A stretch of DNA of 64,000 bases, from positions 77,905,331-77,969,330 of the forward strand of contig OZ035960.1 in NCBI GenBank assembly GCA_964034945.1, written 5' to 3'. Below, one piece after another: positions 54,924 through 64,000 of this stretch (position 1 is the first letter of the stretch; each line of letters starts with the position of its first letter). A program made the translations under genes and the position numbers. The notes beneath the pieces are model-generated. The model ran no database searches. It was not told where the DNA came from and was given only the letters and a program-made list of their open reading frames with translations. The stretch comes from Chrysopilus asiliformis (taxonomy: Eukaryota > Arthropoda > Insecta > Diptera > Rhagionidae).

Positions 54924-55309
54924 GGCGCGGATTGCGGGCGCACGGATTGAGCTAGAGACTTGAAAGTTTGCACAGATCCGTTTTTCGTAAAATGCGAGGC
55001 TAAGTTCGTTAATTGGCAAAAATGGACCATTAGGGGGGGTACCCCCCATACGAACGAAATCGTTTTTTGTGAATATCTCAAAAGCGGTGCATCTTATCAA
55101 AAAAGTCCAAGAACAAAAGTTATTTAGGATATGATTCTACATAAAACTCCCATACATCAAAATCCGATTGGAATAAATTTTAAAAAATCTTATTGGAAAG
55201 TTTAACTTCAAATTGGAATTTTGGTACAGCTGTTCGAATTTTGATACGAATATCACCATACGGGTCTCCAATGATTGCCAGATTGGCAATTATAGCTTTT
55301 GTTATGTTT
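54699..55309 (+). mobile_element. Helentron-like copy 5
   Basis: Complete copy: ATACCCGTATGGTGAAACC at 54699, the GTCC/GTCT tract at 54831-54922, TGTGGCGCGGATTGCGGG, and GGGGTACCCCCC near 55039. The subterminal repeat TCACCATACGGG is followed by hairpin ATTGCCAGATTGGCAAT and end GCTTTTGTTATGTTT. It lies inside the Tigger ruin. Confidence 0.9.
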
Positions 55310-55399
55310 AAAAAAAAAACTGACATCCATACAGACTGCATACAGACTGCATTAGCTAAAAAACATAAGTTTTAGCAAAAGCTATTTTTTTATTCACAT

Positions 55400-57246
55400 C
55401 ACCCATTGTCTTCGTCTTGTGTTGTCACAATTTCAGCCAACAATCGCTTTTTATACTCCACCTTTAGAATATTTATAACGTTCTGATCCATAGGTTTGAT
55501 CAGTGCAGTAACATACGGCGAGACAAACAACAAAGGGTAATCTTACTCCTGAGACGAAACTATTTTGGAACCAGTTTAAGAAGAGATTCACTCCTATCAT
55601 TCATGCATTTATGCTTGATTGGTACAATACTGGCAAAGAAAATCTCGAAAACGCTCTGGGATTTTAGGACTTTCCAATGATTAGTGGTTTCAATTTGTGT
55701 CTTCCAGTCGCATTTGTTACGCCCAAAAAAGTTACACATTCCTTGCTAGTTTTTCGACCTAGCGCAGTTTTTTCAGTCATTAACACTAGCGTAGACAGTT
55801 TCTCTCCGCTTTTTTGTTAAAACACTTACCCTATGGCGTTCTCGAAGTTTTTGAACCCACCCATTGCTAGATTGAAAATTCGGCACTTTCCCTTTATTTC
55901 TAAGTAAATCAGTGGACACTGGAACATTTTGTCCCTTTGTTTTTTCAGCCATTCAAATAACTAATATTCCATTTTGGGCATTTCTGAGGTTCTGAAAGTC
56001 TTCCTTTTATCAACCGCAGATTCCGTTTTTCCCACAAATCAAATAAACTTTTATATTTGATTTGTGTTTGATCGCAGTGATTGTAGATTTCGATACCCCA
56101 AACCGTTGTGCTAGGTGTAATCCAGAACGGCCCCAAATAGCGTCGAAAGGCACGGGGACATGAGATTTATTCTTTGCGGCTTTAAAATGCAGCAATTTAC
56201 GCAATCAGGGCTAAAAATTTACACTTATAATTCACATCCGCGTACAAGAAGTGTAAGAAGTGACAAGCTCGACGCACTGATTAATAATGCGTCTGCAAAG
56301 CCACAATTGCTTTAGTGGGGAAATTGGTGATCGACGGTTCGTCTTTGGGGCAACATTCGCTTCATGAAAATCCTGCAGCGATAGAGCAGCATTTTATGGT
56401 TTTCGGGTCGAAACAGTGATTAGCTGTGGAGCCTGAATGCCATTTTCGCTTTGAAGAAGCGTGTGATGGAAAAAGTGTCGACACTGTTGCCACTAGAGTT
56501 TCATTAAAGCCCCCGTCTAACAAACACAAAAAAAAAGTTTTTGTTCATCTCTGTTCAGTCACCAATCTATGTAAGCATTTGAGGGAGAAAGAAAACTCCG
56601 CTCGATGTAATGCCGTTAGATGACGCTCGCATAAAGTATGAGGCAGCTAATTTTGTTAATGGGGGCGTCTTTATTTGCGAAATGGCGACGTAAGAATTAC
56701 GTTCTTGTGTCATAATTGCGGCGTGGCAAACCAATGAATAATGTTTACCACTATGGGTGCCATTACGCATCTCATTCGCACAACGCCGATGCGTCCGCGA
56801 CAAAAATCGCTTATCACTGCGATTGCATGGTGACGAAATATGTGAATAAAGACGGCACGGCTGCTTAAAATGCTATTTGGGGCCTTGCTGCAATTTTTTT
56901 AAAATGTCTACTTTTTCTTTGATGGTGAGAAATTTGTGTTGCGTAGGTGCAATTTTGTAAAAAAAAAATACTTAGAATATGTTCACAAAAAACGTATCTA
57001 GATAAATAAGCAATTTGCAGATACAAACTGAATATGCAGATTCACGTCGTTGAGAGAAACCAAACCAAAACATAAATTGGGTCTTTCCATCATGCAAAAC
57101 CTATATCAAAATGGTACTTTTTATTAGTTCACACTTTCGAATAGCAAAAAACAGATCCGGATTCACATTTTAGAGTATGTAATACAAATATTTCTTGGTT
57201 CACATTATTGGATAATCCATAGTGCACATTATCGAGGTTCTCTTGT
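55400..57246 (-). pseudogene. Pogo/Tigger transposase ruin
   Basis: The terminus at about 57246 reads inwards TACAAGAGAACCTCGATAAT, like Tigger ends. The frames run leftwards. First is the psq HTH (KFLTIKEKVDILKKLQQG, near 56890-56945). After a 756-bp insertion come the CENP-B-type HTH (LAQRFGVSKSTITAIKHKS, 56070-56125) and RLIKGRLSE. The DDE domain follows with ECVTFLGVTNATGRHKLKPL and IIGKS, NPRAFSRF, and a deletion past FVSGVR. Last is ALIKPMDQNVINILKVEYKK near 55450-55510. Stops and deletions remove the catalytic core. The C-terminus is at 54319-54695. Confidence 0.8.
56129..56884. mobile_element. 756-bp element with GGCCCCAAATAGC ends
   Basis: The inverted ends GGCCCCAAATAGC and GCTATTTGGGGCC split the Tigger transposase between its two HTH motifs. 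Further inside, GGCACGG and TTTATTC also match in inverse. No convincing target duplication is seen, and an internal frame (56426-56623, +) has no motif. The superfamily is not assigned. Confidence 0.7.
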
Positions 57247-57451
57247 ATTTCGCTTTTTTGATCATTTGTTTCGCCTTATTTTATTTTGTATTATACGTCT
57301 TGTGAAATTGTTCATAAACGTTCATCAATTTTATCCCCACAGAGCTGCCACTTTCATAAAAAATCATTAAAAATATTACCGTAATAATTTTAACCATATT
57401 TTGATTATAATAGCGCTATTCTGGTGACTCTCAGTGGCGGATGACTAGTTA

Positions 57452-57475
57452 CACCTCGGTCACAAGACCGAGGTG
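57452..57475. repeat. 10-bp perfect hairpin, 4-nt loop
   Basis: CACCTCGGTC, then ACAA, then GACCGAGGTG. It is isolated in AT-rich DNA between the Tigger end and the Helentron-like cluster, and strikingly GC-rich. Confidence 0.8.
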
Positions 57476-57656
57476 AATCACAACTTTTCACTTGTTGGTA
57501 TTCTGTGCATTCAGTCATAATTTCAACATCACACTATTACTCTCAAAGTTGGGAACATCTCATGAGCAAACAAGAAAAAATAAAATGAGAAAAAAAAATT
57601 AAAAAAGCTTTATTTTAAAAAACCTTTCATTTGTAAAAACGTTCTTTTATTTTTTT

Positions 57657-58401
57657 ATACCCGTATGGTGAAACCAAAGGGTATATTAACTTTGCCTTAC
57701 CGTTTGTAACGCCAAGATCCCGTCATCACACATAAAAATGAATTACACCAGTGTGTTTATACCCGTATGGTGAAACCAAAGGGTATATTAACTTTGCCTT
57801 ACCGTTTGTAACGCCAAGATCCCGTCATCACACATAAAAATGAATTACACCAGTGTGTTTAGAATGATAAAAATATTTAATTTCTGCATGTCCGTCCGTC
57901 TGTCTGTCCGTCTGTCCGTCTGTCGGTCTGTCTGTCCGTCTGTCTGTCTGTGGCGCGGATTGCGGGCGCACGGATTGAGCTAGAGACTTGAAATTTTGCG
58001 TGGATCCGTTTTTCGTAAAATGCGAGGCTAAGTTCGTTAATGGGCAAAAATGGACCATTAGGGGGGGTACCCCCCATAGAAACGAAAATGTTTTTTGTGA
58101 ATATCTCGAAAACGGTGAATCTTATCAAAAAAGTCCAAGAACAAAAGTTATTTAGGATATGATTCTACATAAAACTTCCATACATCAAAATCCGATTGGA
58201 ATAAATTTTAAAAAATCTTTTTGAAAAGTTTGACTTCAAAGTGGAATTTTGGTACAACTGCTCAAATTATGATACGAATATCACCATACGGGTTTTCAAT
58301 AATTGCCAGATTGGCAATTATAGCTTTTGTTATGTTTAGAATGATAAAAATAATTGATTTTTGCATGTCCGTCCGTCTGTCTGTCCGTCTGTCTGTCTGT
58401 C

Positions 58402-58436
<35 letters not shown>

Positions 58437-58790
58437 CCGTCTGTCCGTCTGTCCGTCTGTCCGTCTGTCCGTCTGTCCGTCTGTCCGTCTGTCTGTCTGT
58501 CTGTGGCGCGGATTGCGGGTGCACGGATTGAGCTAGAGACTTGAAATTTTGCGCAGATTCGTTTTTTGTAAAATGCGAGTCTAAGTTCGTTAATGGGCAA
58601 AAATGGACCATTAGGGGGGGTATCCCCCATACGAACGAAAACGGTTTTTGTGAATAAACGGTGCATCTTATCAAAAAAGTCCAAGGATAAAAGTTATTTA
58701 GGATATGATTCTACATAAAACTCCCATACATCAAAATTCGATTGGAATAAATTTTAAAAAATCTTATTGGAAAGTTTGACTTCAAAGTGG
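57657..58790 (+). mobile_element. Helentron-like copy 6, split by copy 7
   Basis: The left part 57657-57758 runs from ATACCCG to GTGTGTTT. The right part resumes at 58338 with AGAATGATAAAAATAATTG and carries a long GTCY tract (58369-58503) and the body up to about 58790. There it is truncated at the junction with a DD41D mariner ruin. Copy 7 sits exactly between the two parts. Confidence 0.9.
57759..58337 (+). mobile_element. Helentron-like copy 7, complete and nested
   Basis: It begins ATACCCGTATGGTGAAACC and ends GCAATTATAGCTTTTGTTAT then GTTT. It has the GTCY tract 57892-57951, GGGGTACCCCCC, subterminal TCACCATACGGG and the hairpin AATTGCCAGATTGGCAATT at 58301-58319. It is inserted in GTGTTT|AGAATG of copy 6, which fixes both ends to within the shared TTT. 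Confidence 0.92.
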
Positions 58791-58791
58791 A

Positions 58792-59440
58792 ATCAGTGCT
58801 CAGTTAGGAATTGTTATAGAACTCTTCGTCCACATTTTGGTCGTCATAATCGTCCCACTGAACGCACTATTCGTGAAACCATCACCAAATTTCGAACTAA
58901 TTTTATACTATTAGACATTCATCCATCAACCAGAGTGCGTACAGCCCGTAGTAATGAGAATATTCCTGCAGTAGCAGAGTGTTCGTGATGCGGAAGGAGT
59001 GCGTGTTACTGTCAATGGAGCTCGCTACAGAGCAATGATCATTGAATTTTTGTTGCCAAAAATTCAATATATTGGTGTAGCTGGCTTGTGGTTTCAACAG
59101 GATGGCGCTACATGTCATACAGCTAGCGGTACAATCGCTTTATTGAGGGAAACGTTCGATGAAAACATCATCTCAAGAAATGGTCTTGAGCTGTTAATTG
59201 GCCACCGAGATCTTGTGATCTGACACCATTGGATTACTTTCTGTGGGAATATGTGAAATCTCTTGTTTACGTCGATAAACCCGGAACGATTACAGCTTTG
59301 GAAGCAAACATAACCCGTGCTATTCGCGGAATATCGTCCGATATGTTTGAAAGAGTGGTCGAAAATTGGACCCACAGAATGGACCATTTAAGAGTTAGTC
59401 GTAGGCAACATTTGAAGGAAATTATCTTTAAACATTAAAT
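58792..59440 (+). pseudogene. DD41D mariner transposase, internally deleted
   Basis: The N-terminal part (58800-58975) reads SVRNCYRTLRPHFGRHNRPT and ERTIRETITKFRTNF. It is fused to the later part (58985 onward) with RVTVNGARYRAM, then WFQQDGATCHTASGT. After a frameshift come VNWPPRSCDLTPLDYFLW and the C-terminus ending LKEIIFKH. About 130 residues including the first catalytic aspartate are deleted. The spacing between QQD and PLD is close to 41. The 5' TIR is absent, and the 3' end (TTTTTGGATCACCCTTTATA) survives at about 59780. Confidence 0.85.
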
Positions 59441-59480
59441 GGCATGAACCAACTTAAATAAAGATTTTCCTCAGTATATT

Positions 59481-59737
59481 TCTGTGGTAAATTGCCAGAA
59501 TTTGATAACCGCATTTTAAGATGTCTAGCGGTGCAATTTTAAAATCTCAGAACAAAACGTGACATGGTAAAATGTTTCTTTACCTAGTTATTTTAAACAT
59601 TCCTTTATATGCTATTTTAAGCTTTTAACTGACGCACAAAATAAAACATTCACCATATCACATTTTCTGAGATTTTAAAACTGCTCCGTTGAGCTATCTT
59701 CAAAAGCGGTTATCAAGTTTTGACAAATTACCACAGA
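59481..59737. mobile_element. MITE with about 95-bp inverted arms in the mariner 3' region
   Basis: The arms 59481-59576 and 59645-59737 pair. The left starts TCTGTGGTAAATTGCCAGAA and the right, read inwards, TCTGTGGTAATTTGTCAAAA. Both carry TTGATAACCGC and TTTTAAAATCTCAGAA. It lies between the mariner stop codon and its 3' TIR. Confidence 0.75.
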
Positions 59738-59804
59738 TTTATTATTATGTGTTCTATTTAAAAAAAAATAGGAAACTCTTTTTGGATCACCCTTTATATC
59801 CTTG

Positions 59805-60910
59805 ATGCCTCTAAGACATTTTTATGGACATCTTAACTCTAGAATCGGATTCAGCAATCCCAAAAACTCCAGATGATATTTTTTCGGGAAAATTTGAGAA
59901 AAATGATAATCATGTCATTCTAACAGGAGCTTCCGTTATTCTTACAGATTTCTTAATGTCAGAATCGGATTCAGCACCCCAAAAACCCCCAGATGAGTTT
60001 TTAACGAAAAATTAAGAAAATAATAATCATGTTATCCTTACAGGAACTTCCGTTATCCTCACGCAGTTTTTTTACCCATATGGTGAAACCAAAATGTATA
60101 TTAACTTTGCCTTACCGTTTGTAACGCCGAGATCCCGTCACAACACACAAAAATGAATTACACCAGTGTGTTTAGAATGATAAAAATAATTAATTTTTGC
60201 ATGTCCTTCCGTCCGTCCGTCCGTCCCGTCTGTCCGTCTGTGGCGCGGATTGCGGGCGCACGGATTGAGCTACAGACTTGAAATTTTGTGCAGATCCGTT
60301 TTTCGTAAAATGCGAGGCTAAGTTCGTCCATGGACAAAAATGGACCATTAGGGGGAGTACCCCCCATACGAACGAAAAAGTGCAAAAACAAAAGTTATTT
60401 AGGATATGATTCTACATAAAACTCCCATACATCAATATCCGATTAGAATAAATTTTAAAAAATCTTATTGAAAAATTTGACTTCAAAGTGGAATTTTGAT
60501 ACAACTGTTCGCCGTCAATCACCACACGGGTTTTCAATAATTGCCAGATTGGCAATTATAGATTTTGTTATGTTTAATACCAGAATCGGATTCAGCGATG
60601 CCAAAACCCCGAGATGAGATTTTTTTTCCGTAAAATTTGAGGTCATCCTTACAGATTTCTTTATTACACAATCGAATTCAGCGACCCAAAAAGCCCTAGA
60701 CTGAATTTTTTCCCGGAAAATTTGAGGAAAAGTAACGTTATCCTTGCAGGACCTCCCGTTATCCTTAAAAGGACGAAGTGCTGAAAATATTATATTGTCA
60801 TCGGACTTACGTATGTATCCATTTCAACTCAAAGAGATGAGTGGAAGTTGGTCAAAATAATATTACAAAATTTGACCCTGACAAATAGGACGAAGGGAAG
60901 CTAAATAAAA
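59805..60910 (+). repeat. Family B repeat, split by a Helentron-like copy
   Basis: Units with GAATCGGATTCAGC, CCAAAAACCCCCAGATGA and TTATCCTTACAGGA run to 60069 and resume at 60576 (AATACCAGAATCGGATTCAG). The end segment TTGTCATCGGACTTACGTATG ... ACCCTGACAAATAGG closes it. Confidence 0.7.
60073..60575 (+). mobile_element. Helentron-like copy 8
   Basis: It begins TACCCATATGGTGAAACC. It has a short tract (GTCCGTCC, 60205-60240), GATTGCGGGCGCACGGATTG, a CACCACACGGG subterminal repeat and the hairpin AATTGCCAGATTGGCAATT at 60538-60556. It ends TTATGTTT. It is inserted inside a family B unit in a T-run. Confidence 0.9.
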
Positions 60911-60922
60911 GCTTTTAAAAAC

Positions 60923-61574
60923 ATAAGAAAAGCTACAATTGCCAGGAGCCAATCGTCAAATCCTCTATGATGACAGACAAAATATTTATTTAAAAAAATC
61001 CATTTGTACAATATATGAGAAGGGGAAAGGATTGCTTCGATTGCAGTTTGATATATGGAAGAGTCATATCATATTCATCATATCATATTCTAACATCATA
61101 TTCTAAATACATTTCATCCTTATAAATTTTTCCATACCATGCACAGTTATCGAGAAAACGGGAAGAAAAGTATTCTATTTGTATGAGAGACGGGGATGCA
61201 GTGGTCCAATTGGATTTTGATGTATGGATGAGTTATGAAAAAGCCTATTTTAAACATATTTTACCGTTGTAAATTTGTCGACTCATCGTTTTCGAAAAAA
61301 ATGCAAAAAAACTGTTTCATTTGTATGAGGGAGGGGGGAAGGAATGGCCTAATTTTGCCCATTCACGTAATAGGCTAAGCTAGTCATTTACGAGAAACGT
61401 AACTATACAAAATTTCAAATCACTAGCTCAATCCTTTCGCAAGTTATGGTGTTCACGGACAGGCGGACGGACGGACATGCGGAAATCAAAATCTTTTGTC
61501 ATCCCTAACACTCTGGTGTAGTTCATTTTTGTGTCCGATGATTGGTTCGATGCGTTACAAACGGTATACCAAAT
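60923..61574 (-). mobile_element. Helentron-like subfamily 2 copy, broken by copia
   Basis: It reads ACATAAGAAAAGCTACAATT and GCCAGGAGCCAAT at the hairpin end. A short GGACGG tract near 61460-61480 follows, then TCTGGTGTAGTTCATTTTTG and GATGCGTTACAAACGGTATA. It stops at 61575 where the copia LTR begins. The expected terminal TACCCGTATGG end is not in the window. Confidence 0.7.
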
Positions 61575-61575
61575 C

Positions 61576-61743
61576 TGTTGAATAAAATAAATATATATCT
61601 GGCAACACCAGCAAGTAGTCATTAGCTGTTAACTAGTTTGTAACTAGCCTCTCGTTTCATGTTGCTTAAACAATAAACATCTATTAACATTAGCTCCGTG
61701 TTTCTTTACGATCATCGGGTTCCATCCGCTGTTTTCAACAACA
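61576..61743 (+). repeat. Copia 5' LTR, about 168 bp
   Basis: It begins TGTTGAATAAAATAAATA and ends GTTTTCAACAACA just before the primer site. It contains CAATAAACA as a possible polyadenylation signal. Short LTRs with TGTTG...CAACA ends are usual for insect copia elements. The 3' LTR is outside the window. Confidence 0.8.
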
Positions 61744-61757
61744 GGTTATGGGCCCAG
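61744..61757 (+). promoter_or_regulatory. Copia primer-binding site (internal tRNA-iMet fragment)
   Basis: GGTTATGGGCCCAG follows the LTR. Copia elements prime from an internally cleaved initiator tRNA-Met, and this box matches that pattern. Confidence 0.85.
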
Positions 61758-61821
61758 ACTACGTATAATCATTCAGCGAATAATAGTTAATTAAAGTCGG
61801 GAGTTATTTCTGCGATCGAAA

Positions 61822-62980
61822 ATGGCATCAGGCCAATTTATGACTGGAAGGATCCCATTGCTCACTGCCGACAATTACAGCACATGGAAACCGCAAATGG
61901 AAGGAATTCTGCACAAAGCAAGGCTACTCAACTACGTAAAAGGTACAGAAGTTAAGCCATCGGATGCAACTCAATCAGTAACTTGGGTGGAAAAGGATCT
62001 GGATGCTCGCAGTGAATTTCTTATTTCAATGGAAGCGGCTCAAGTTGCACAGGTAAAACATTTTTCTACTTCTAAAGAAATTTGGGACTACTTAGAGGAG
62101 ACGTATGATCATAGTTTAACTAGTTAGGGAACCTAGGGATTTTTCCTTGTACCTACGTTGGAGTAAAGATAACCGATATACTCGTGGACGCGGTTTTTCT
62201 TTCTTTCCTATGCGTAAATTACCAACAAAACACAACACATGTAAAACCTAGCCACATTTTCATACACCACCAACACATGCAATCTTCCGACAATCTTCCG
62301 CTGTTTTCATACACCACCTACACATGCAATCTTCCGACAATCTTCCACTGTGGGTACAGCGGAAGATTGTCGGAAGATTGCATGTGTTGGTGGTGTATGA
62401 AAATGTGGCTAGGTTTTACATGTGTTGTGTTTTGTTGGTAATTTACGCATAGGAAAGAAAGAAAAACCGCGTCCACGAGTATATCGGTTACCTTTACTCC
62501 AACGTAGGTACACGGAAAAATCCCTAGGTTTCCAAAACTAGTTAAACTATGGTATGATCGTAAGAGCACAAGGCAAAAGGCGGAGGAGTTTCGAAGATTG
62601 GTCAACATAAGGATGGATAGCGCACAACGTATGGACGAATATTTACGCGAGTTTAATTCAATTGTGACGCGACTAAATGAGTTGGGAGCAACCTTGGATG
62701 AGGATCTTCTGGTGACTATTCTGCTGGATAGCTTGCTGGAAAGCTATAAAGAAGTCCAGGATACGTTTGACGCAACGAAAGATTTCCCATCGATGCCGAC
62801 AGTAAAGGCGAGGCTTCTGGAAGTGGGAGATAAAAAGGACTTAAACAACAATGCGATGCGGGTAAGAAATCATGAATTTAAACGCGAGTACACAAAGGAC
62901 CATCAAAGACATTCCAAAGTGTTTCACGAGATCATTCACGTCTTTGTCAAAAGGAGATTTTGGCAACGTCCAACTGGCTA
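61822..62980 (+). pseudogene. Copia gag, split by a foldback element
   Basis: The ATG at 61822 opens a copia-type gag. RIPLLTADNYSTWKPQMEGI and LISMEAAQVAQVKHFSTSKE then IWDYLEETYD give the usual N-terminal half. A 440-bp foldback (62110-62551) interrupts it. The frame resumes in phase with RKSTRQKAEEFRRLV, MDEYLREFNSIVTRLNELGA and LDEDLLVTILLDSL. Near 62930 the frame is lost, and the CCHC knuckle expected at the gag end is missing. Confidence 0.85.
62110..62551. mobile_element. Foldback element with about 200-bp arms and 7-bp target duplication
   Basis: GTATGAT lies on both sides of the insertion. The arms begin CATAGTTTAACTAGTT and are almost identical in inverse orientation up to a short spacer near 62300-62345. 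The arms share ACCGATATACTCGTGGACGC and AACACAACACATGTAAAACC. The spacer includes a second direct copy of CACATGCAATCTTCCGACAA. No ORF is meaningful here. Confidence 0.9.
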
Positions 62981-63079
62981 ACAGTCAACAGGAAAAAGTG
63001 CGCGGAAAGGGAGATGTTCAAATTCGGGCTTCAATCGACAATAATACTGAACTATTAAACCTTTATAATAGGTACTTTG

Positions 63080-64000
63080 TTTATTCCAGAGCTGAAGGAA
63101 GGCCTAATTTCAATCAGTAAAGCTACGGATAATGGCTGTAAAGTCATATTTGACGAAGATTGGGCAAAAGTTATTTCAAAGAACAGCGGCAAAACTTTGC
63201 TGGAAGCAAAAAAAGACGAATGGTCTCTATATAGTGAACGAGTTGCGCATGGAAAGAGGCAACAAATGTGAGTCAGTGAAGTCGGAGTTGGAAAAATCGC
63301 ATGCCAGGATGGGTCATTTGAATATAGCATCTCTGAAAAAATTAAAATCCCTGGAAATAGTCGTTGGATTGCCAGCACTTGAACGAAAGAACGTCGAATG
63401 TGTCAGCTGTATTCGTGGGAAGCAAACCAGATTACCGTTTTCTACTAAAGGCAAGAAATCAATACAGAAGCCACTACAAATTGTCCACTCGGACATCTGC
63501 GGACCAATGCGGACAGAGTCTCTGAGTAAGTCTTTATATTTTATTACATTTATCGATGATTACTCGAGGAAGATACTTGTGTACTTCATGCGAAAAAAAT
63601 CGGAAGCCTTGGACAAATTTAAGGAATTTAAATCGCTAGTCGAAAACCAAATCGGTGGTACGATCAAAATTTTGAGAAAGGATAACGGTACCGAATATTG
63701 TAGCAACGCGTTTTCAAATTTCTTACGGGGCAATGGTATCAAGCATCAGCTGTCTATCGAATACACCCCGCAGCAAAACGGCGTGTCCGAACGAGCCAAC
63801 AGAACCTTTTTAGAAATGGCTCTTTTTTAATAGAAACTGGTTTACCACAATCTTTATGGGCGGAATTTATTTACACTTCTGCGTATTTAAGAAACAGATG
63901 TCCATCGAATTTAAATCTATCAAAGACACTGGAGGAGCTTTGGTCTAAGAAAAAGCGAAACATCAGTCATCTACGTATGATCGGAAGTCGCGTGTTTGCG
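63080..64000 (+). pseudogene. Copia pol: GAG-pre-integrase and integrase, runs off the window
   Basis: It opens at 63080 with VPELKEGLISISKATDNG, the end of the region after protease. The protease itself (DTG) and zinc knuckle are missing, since only about 100 bp separate it from gag. The integrase zinc finger is HARMGHLNIASL with CVSCIRGKQ. The core supplies D in HSDICGPMR, D in LRKDNGTEYC and E in PQQNGVSERANR. A frameshift occurs near 63270 (before the zinc finger) and another near 63828. The reading continues LIETGLPQSLWAEFIYTSAY to the window edge. RT and RNase H would lie beyond. Confidence 0.85.

Overview
The window is eukaryotic nuclear DNA and almost certainly comes from an arthropod, most likely an insect. 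It is AT-rich and has no prokaryotic gene organisation. Its repeats are typical of insects: 412-like, CsRn1-like, errantivirus, BEL/Pao and copia LTR elements, mariner relatives of DD37D and DD41D type, pogo/Tigger, Harbinger, P-like, hAT and piggyBac-like DNA transposons, and many copies of a DINE-1/Helentron-like non-autonomous element. No rRNA, tRNA or CRISPR was found.

Host coding content is sparse. Two minus-strand exons look real. The first (35003-34238) has a strong 3' splice site, an in-frame stop ahead of the ATG, a proline-rich product and a good splice donor. The second (25321-24422) is 900 nt long and phase 1-1. They fit one gene whose roughly 9-kb intron is filled with transposons. 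A nesprin/Msp300-type N-terminal extension is one possible identity, held weakly.

Layout: 0.4-4.4 kb, small inverted-repeat elements and old repeats. 4.8-6.7 kb, a minus-strand 412-like pol ruin. 9.2-9.8 kb, a truncated mariner. 10-13.6 kb, a CsRn1-type Ty3/gypsy element with a 5' LTR-like end. 14.7-18.4 kb, an errantivirus ruin (integrase plus env pieces) split by a complete mariner and by a TA-flanked element that itself holds a piggyBac-like MITE. 18.4-19.8 kb, a BEL/Pao gag split by an 816-bp transposon. 20-24.4 kb, tandem and dispersed repeats. 24.4-35 kb, the host exons with a long-TIR element, a DD41D mariner derivative and a Helentron-like copy between them. 35-41 kb, Helentron-like copies and long inverted repeats. 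41.8-44.8 kb, a two-gene Harbinger ruin. 45-48.8 kb, a Helentron-like copy, a pogo derivative and a P-like transposase ruin. 49-50.6 kb, a 5'-truncated LINE with a clean 15-bp target duplication. 51-57.3 kb, a microsatellite element, hAT and Mutator-like MITEs and a Tigger ruin. 57.6-60.6 kb, nested Helentron-like copies and a DD41D mariner ruin. 61.6-64 kb, a copia element running off the window, its gag split by a foldback element.

The most informative theme is nesting: at least a dozen insertion-into-insertion events are readable, several with exact target-site duplications. They give relative ages and exact element ends. The best-defined case is a Helentron-like copy inserted in another copy of its own family (57759-58337).
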